A DNA stretch of 5,570 nucleotides from Oribacterium sp. UBA3737. GTDB lineage: Bacteria; Bacillota_A; Clostridia; Lachnospirales; Lachnospiraceae. Shown one piece after another: positions 5,303-5,570 of the stretch (positions are counted from its first letter, which is position 1; every line of letters begins with the position of its first letter). Made by a program: the position numbers and the translations under genes. Under the pieces are notes generated by a model. The model was given only the letters and a program-made list of their open reading frames with translations. It had not been told where the DNA came from and did no database searches. The DNA is taken from positions 2,979-8,548 of the forward strand of contig DFGZ01000318.1 of the NCBI GenBank assembly GCA_002371295.1, given 5' to 3'.

Positions 5303-5570
5303 AAGCTTATGACCAACCTTAGGCTCTGCAACTTCTTCAAAGCCGTTCTTTGCAAGAATCACTGCATCATGTCTTGTTACAGAAGCTTCATCTGATAGCC
5401 TTCCGTTTACAGTAGGAATGTTGACACGCATAACCACCCATGACTCATAATTTACGCTTGAAGTGATAGAAGGGTTCTTTAATACCTTCTGCCCTGGCTC
5501 AAGATCATCTGCGGAATCGTAGATACCATCTCCGTCTGTATCAGGATTATCATTCTCATCGATCATGCCG
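5291..5570 (-). CDS. Secreted Ca-binding, SipW/TasA-like protein, partial and probably C-terminally truncated
   Basis: The gene enters from beyond the window edge; 92 codons are visible, and the ATG at 5564-5566 is likely internal, as no ribosome site can be seen. Its first part, DENDNPDTDGDG, is an aspartate-rich calcium-binding repeat of the thrombospondin type 3 kind. It is followed by EPGQKVLKNPSITSSVNYES and WVVMRVNIPTV. This resembles the 'PGd.v.K.p.v.n.g....yvrv.v' strands of SipW-dependent camelysin/TasA-like proteins, which are exported and can form surface fibres. The frame then reads on through DAVILAKNGFEEV and stops after KLGER at 5291-5293. Related proteins usually continue with further strands, and the sequence after the stop changes abruptly to AT-rich DNA in another frame, so truncation by rearrangement is likely. 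The family call rests on pattern only. Confidence 0.55.
   Translation of the reverse strand, partial: GMIDENDNPDTDGDGIYDSADDLEPGQKVLKNPSITSSVNYESWVVMRVNIPTVNGRLSDEASVTRHDAVILAKNGFEEVAEPKVGHKLGER

Noticed and set aside
5303..5355. Extension of the AT-rich fragment to a TTG at 5353-5355
   Set aside because: This part is an alternate frame of the neighbouring secreted-protein gene, has that gene's composition, and lacks a ribosome site.
1..5570. CRISPR array, tRNA, rRNA or insertion-sequence ends
   Set aside because: No regularly spaced repeats, tRNA-like cloverleaf, rRNA sequence or transposase motif was seen on either strand.

Overview
The window suggests a low-to-moderate GC anaerobic Firmicute, most likely a Lachnospiraceae-type Clostridium relative. 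This rests on a rubrerythrin end, an acetolactate decarboxylase, a zinc-ribbon small protein, a Gram-positive lipoprotein, and strong AGGAGG-like ribosome sites. The taxon is inferred from protein character, not from any search.

Left part (1-1509): the 3' end of a rubrerythrin gene on + converges on a GHL10/DUF187-family secreted glycoside hydrolase gene on -. A strong hairpin with T-runs on both strands (128-158) separates them.

Middle (1510-3476): the hydrolase gene is divergent from a 560-residue lipoprotein gene. The lipoprotein looks modular: a linker, two beta-rich lipocalin-like segments, a SPOR-like fold and a unique tail. Two hairpins occupy its presumed 5' leader, the second ending two bases before its Shine-Dalgarno sequence. 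GHL10 enzymes of the DigH type cut denuded peptidoglycan glycans and SPOR domains bind such glycans, so the divergent pair may act together on the cell wall. An 18-bp perfect stem closed by a UUCG loop ends both this gene and the next convergent operon.

Operon on - (3486-4527): a small coiled-coil/zinc-ribbon protein followed 31 bp later by alpha-acetolactate decarboxylase (acetoin branch of pyruvate overflow metabolism). A candidate extended -10 promoter lies at 4591-4599.

Right part (4560-5570): a decayed-looking region. It holds an unannotated, apparently frameshifted small gene on - (4713-4974) whose product ends in a motif like RiPP leader peptides, a very AT-rich fragment of an unknown gene (5053 to about 5302), and the 3' part of a secreted protein gene with a calcium-binding aspartate repeat and a SipW/TasA/camelysin-like strand region. 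That gene seems cut short where the AT-rich segment begins. I did not find a complete new defence or mobile system; the most unusual points are the hydrolase/SPOR-like lipoprotein pair and the cryptic small gene.
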